Source: Oscillospiraceae bacterium
Lineage (GTDB): Bacteria > Bacillota > Clostridia > Oscillospirales > Ruminococcaceae
Assembly (NCBI GenBank): GCA_018055565.1
Contig: JAGPHI010000020.1
Coordinates: 1 to 8,791 of the forward strand
Length of the DNA stretch: 8,791 nucleotides
Direction: 5' to 3'
Shown here: positions 6,740 to 8,791 of the stretch, in pieces
Layout of the letters: each line of letters opens with the position of its first letter
How positions within the stretch are numbered: the stretch's first letter is position 1
Program-made: the position numbers and the translations under genes
The notes under the pieces: generated by a model
Told to the model about the DNA's origin: nothing
The model's database searches: none
Seen by the model: the letters and a program-made list of their open reading frames with translations, nothing else

Positions 6740-6753
6740 AGTAACCGATTACT
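6740..6753. promoter_or_regulatory. LacI-family-like operator at the rightward promoter
   Basis: AGTAACCGATTACT, an inverted repeat around a central CG with one mismatched pair; the flanking T and A (6739 and 6754) extend the symmetry. It differs by one base from the operator at 6136-6149 and lies 3 bp after the -10 box, over the predicted start site. The matching pair implies one regulator for both operons. Confidence 0.75.
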
Positions 6754-6779
6754 ATACAATGATAAAAAGGAACAACGCC

Positions 6780-7787
6780 ATGATAAAACTGCTGGTTACT
6801 ATACCGAACGGCATTGTAAAAGACACCTTTATCCCCCCGCGTGCACGCGCGGCGCTGGAGGCTTTGGGCGAAGTTACGTGGAACAATACCGACGCCGAAT
6901 ACACCGAGGACGAGCTTTGCGAGCTTTTGGCCGACAAGGACGTTTGCGTAACCGGCTGGTACACGCATCGGCTTACGGAACGCGCACTGCACAAGGCCAC
7001 GCGTTTGCGCCTTGTGGCGCACACCGCCGCCAGCGTGGCACCCATCGTTAGCGATGCGCTGTTTTTGCGCGGGATTCGCGTTGTTAGCGGAAACAACGGC
7101 TTTGCCGAATGCGTGGCAGAGGGCGTAATTGCCTATATTTTGGCTGCTCTGCGCGAGCTGCCGCGATACGACAGCCTGATGCGAAGCGGCGGATGGAAAA
7201 CGCCCGATTATTATAACCGCAGCTTGCTTGGCAAAAGCATTGGCCTTTTGGGCTTTGGGGCCATTGCGCGATACTTATGCCCGATGCTTTTGCCTTTCCG
7301 CGTAAAGATTTGCGCATATGACCCGTATGTGTCCCCCGAAGAAATGGCGCGCTATCATGTTACGCCATGCACGATGGAACAGGCGCTTATGTGCCAAATT
7401 GTTTCGGTGCATCTGCCCGAAACCGAAAGCACGCGCCATATCCTTAACGCCGAAAAGCTGGCTATTATCCAAGACGGCGCGCTTTTTGTAAACACCGCGC
7501 GCGGCGCCGTGGTGGACGAAGCCGCACTGATTACCGAATTGCAAACGGGGCGCTTTGCGACGGCTTTGGATGTATATGAACAAGAGCCCTTACCCGCCGA
7601 AAGCCCGCTGCGCGCGCTGCCAAACGCGCTGCTTGTGCCGCATATGGGCGGCCCCACGGTGGAACGGCGCGGCGATGTAACCTTGCTGATTGCCGAGGAT
7701 ATTGCCCGCTTTTTTGCAAACGAAGCACTACTGCACGAAATAACCCAAGCGCATGCGCAAGGCATGTCGCATTACGAAAAAAAATAA
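6780..7787 (+). CDS. D-2-hydroxyacid dehydrogenase (PGDH-like), NAD-binding
   Basis: 335 residues, a normal length. The NAD-binding domain is marked by SIGLLGFGAIARYL (153-166), where the third glycine of GxGxxG is Ala, and by AYDPY (179-183) with Asp181 in the position that binds NAD ribose. The catalytic set of the family is complete: Arg241 in NTARGAVVDE, Glu269 in DVYEQEP, and His288 in LVPHMGG. The ATG at 6780 has AAGGA (6767-6771) 8 bases upstream and begins MIKLLVTIP, a proper first strand. Earlier in-frame ATGs at 6696 and 6759 would start before the promoter or without a ribosome binding site. It should interconvert a 2-keto acid and a D-2-hydroxy acid. Whether this is phosphoglycerate or a sugar-derived acid is unknown; the sugar-locus context favours the latter. 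First gene of the rightward operon. Confidence 0.92.
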   Translation: MIKLLVTIPNGIVKDTFIPPRARAALEALGEVTWNNTDAEYTEDELCELLADKDVCVTGWYTHRLTERALHKATRLRLVAHTAASVAPIVSDALFLRGIRVVSGNNGFAECVAEGVIAYILAALRELPRYDSLMRSGGWKTPDYYNRSLLGKSIGLLGFGAIARYLCPMLLPFRVKICAYDPYVSPEEMARYHVTPCTMEQALMCQIVSVHLPETESTRHILNAEKLAIIQDGALFVNTARGAVVDEAALITELQTGRFATALDVYEQEPLPAESPLRALPNALLVPHMGGPTVERRGDVTLLIAEDIARFFANEALLHEITQAHAQGMSHYEKK

Positions 7788-7799
7788 AAAGGACGCGTG

Positions 7800-8791
7800 A
7801 TGAAAATGTGGAGCGAAGAACGGCTTGACCAAATGCTAACAACCCCCAGCGCGGGATTAATTGAGGATATGAAAAAGCTTTCGGGCGATGTTATGATTTT
7901 GGGTGCGGGCGGCAAAATGGGCCCTACCCTTGCGCTTTTAACCAAGCGCGCCATTACACAAGCAGGCTTAACAAAGCGCGTGATTGCCGTGTCCCGCTTT
8001 AGCGACCCGATTGCCGTGCGCCTGATGGAAGAAAACGGCGTAGAAATTATCCGCAGCGATTTATTGGAGCCTGGCGCGGTGGAAGCGCTGCCAGACTGCG
8101 AAAACATTATTTACATGGCAGGGCGCAAATTTGGCACCGACGGGCAGGAATATCTGACATGGGCCATGAACGCATGGCTGCCCTCGCGCGTGGCCGAGCG
8201 CTTTAAAACATCTGCCATCACGGTGTTTTCTACGGGCAATGTTTATCCGCAAATGCCTGTCATTTCGGGCGGCGCCACCGAGGAAACACACGCAAGCCCC
8301 ATTGGCGAATATGGCATGTCGTCCCTTGCACGCGAGCGCATGTTTGAATACGCCGCGCACACCTACGGCACAAAAATTGCCATTTATCGTTTGAATTACG
8401 CAGTGGATTTACGCTATGGCGTTTTATACGATATCTGCCGCAATATTTTGGAAGGTAGCCCGATTTCCGTGTCTAACCCTTGCTTTAACTGCATTTGGCA
8501 GGGCGATGCAAACGAGGCCGCCATTCGCCTTTTGTTGCACGCCAGCAGCGATATTTTCCGTTTAAACGTTACAGGCCCCGAAACCGTTTCTGTGCGAAGC
8601 ACAGCAACAAAGCTGGCAAGCTTGCTTGGGCGCAAAGTGGAATTTACGGGCGTAGAAGGCAATGTTGCTTACTTAAATAACGCATCCAAAATGTTTAGCC
8701 TGTTCGGCTATCCGAAGGTGAGCATCAACGAATTGATTGAATGGCAGGCGCAATGGCTTTTGCAAGGCGGGCGCACATTAAATAAGCCCAC
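7800..8791 (+). CDS. NAD-dependent epimerase/dehydratase-like (extended SDR) protein, 3' end beyond window
   Basis: 330 residues are visible and the frame is still open at the window end. The N-terminal Rossmann loop is VMILGAGGKMGPT (31-43), a GxGGxMG form of the nucleotide-binding motif. NIIYMAGRKFGT (about 102-113) matches the SDR strand-4 region. TVFSTGNVY (141-149) holds the Ser/Thr catalytic position (Thr145), and GEYGMSSLARERMFEY holds Tyr171. The lysine four residues after that Tyr is replaced by Ser175, so classical SDR chemistry may be altered or absent. AAAGGA (7788-7793) is 6 bases before the ATG at 7800; an ATG at 7806 with a 12-base gap is the alternative. The gene starts 12 bp after the hydroxyacid dehydrogenase and is surely co-transcribed with it. 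It probably acts on a sugar or sugar acid; the substrate is unknown. Confidence 0.85.
   Translation, partial: MKMWSEERLDQMLTTPSAGLIEDMKKLSGDVMILGAGGKMGPTLALLTKRAITQAGLTKRVIAVSRFSDPIAVRLMEENGVEIIRSDLLEPGAVEALPDCENIIYMAGRKFGTDGQEYLTWAMNAWLPSRVAERFKTSAITVFSTGNVYPQMPVISGGATEETHASPIGEYGMSSLARERMFEYAAHTYGTKIAIYRLNYAVDLRYGVLYDICRNILEGSPISVSNPCFNCIWQGDANEAAIRLLLHASSDIFRLNVTGPETVSVRSTATKLASLLGRKVEFTGVEGNVAYLNNASKMFSLFGYPKVSINELIEWQAQWLLQGGRTLNKP

Overview
The window looks like the chromosome of an anaerobic, low-to-mid GC Gram-positive bacterium of the class Clostridia. The reasons are strong AAAGGA-type ribosome binding sites, a lipoprotein-anchored CUT1 sugar transporter of the LplB/YtcP type without its own ATPase, and sigma-A promoters with TTGACA boxes. 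The genus cannot be fixed from the sequence. The window is one sugar-use locus built from two divergent operons around a long, AT-rich intergenic region (about 6080-6779).

Leftward operon (minus strand, transcribed from about 6145 to beyond position 1). The gene order is: a NagB-like sugar-phosphate deaminase/isomerase (5276-6067), a TIM-barrel sugar isomerase/epimerase (4413-5288), a Gfo/Idh/MocA dehydrogenase (3343-4416), a second, different Gfo/Idh/MocA dehydrogenase (2305-3183), two ABC permeases (1328-2281 and 406-1287), and the start of a solute-binding lipoprotein (1-305, cut by the window edge). The first three genes overlap at their ends (13 bp, then an ATGA stop-start), so they are very likely translationally coupled.

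Rightward operon (plus strand). A D-2-hydroxyacid dehydrogenase (6780-7787) is followed 12 bp later by an NAD-dependent epimerase/dehydratase-like SDR protein (7800 to beyond 8791). The second gene is open to the window end and has Ser where the YxxxK lysine should be.

Control region. Each operon has a near-consensus promoter, TTGACA with a 17-bp spacer and a TATNAT -10 box. In each case a LacI-family-like operator, AGTAACCG(T/A)TTACT, lies 2-3 bp downstream of the -10 box and over the predicted transcription start. Both operons are therefore probably repressed by the same regulator, which is not in the window. Between the two promoters lies over 500 bp of AT-rich DNA with five tandem copies of a 30-bp palindromic repeat at a 39-40 bp period (6413-6600).

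How it may work together (inference): an oligosaccharide or glycoside enters through the ABC transporter. The two Gfo/Idh/MocA enzymes and the TIM-barrel protein then oxidise, isomerise or cleave it. The NagB-like protein acts on a phosphorylated (amino)sugar, and the divergent dehydrogenases handle an acid or keto intermediate. The real substrate cannot be read from the sequence.
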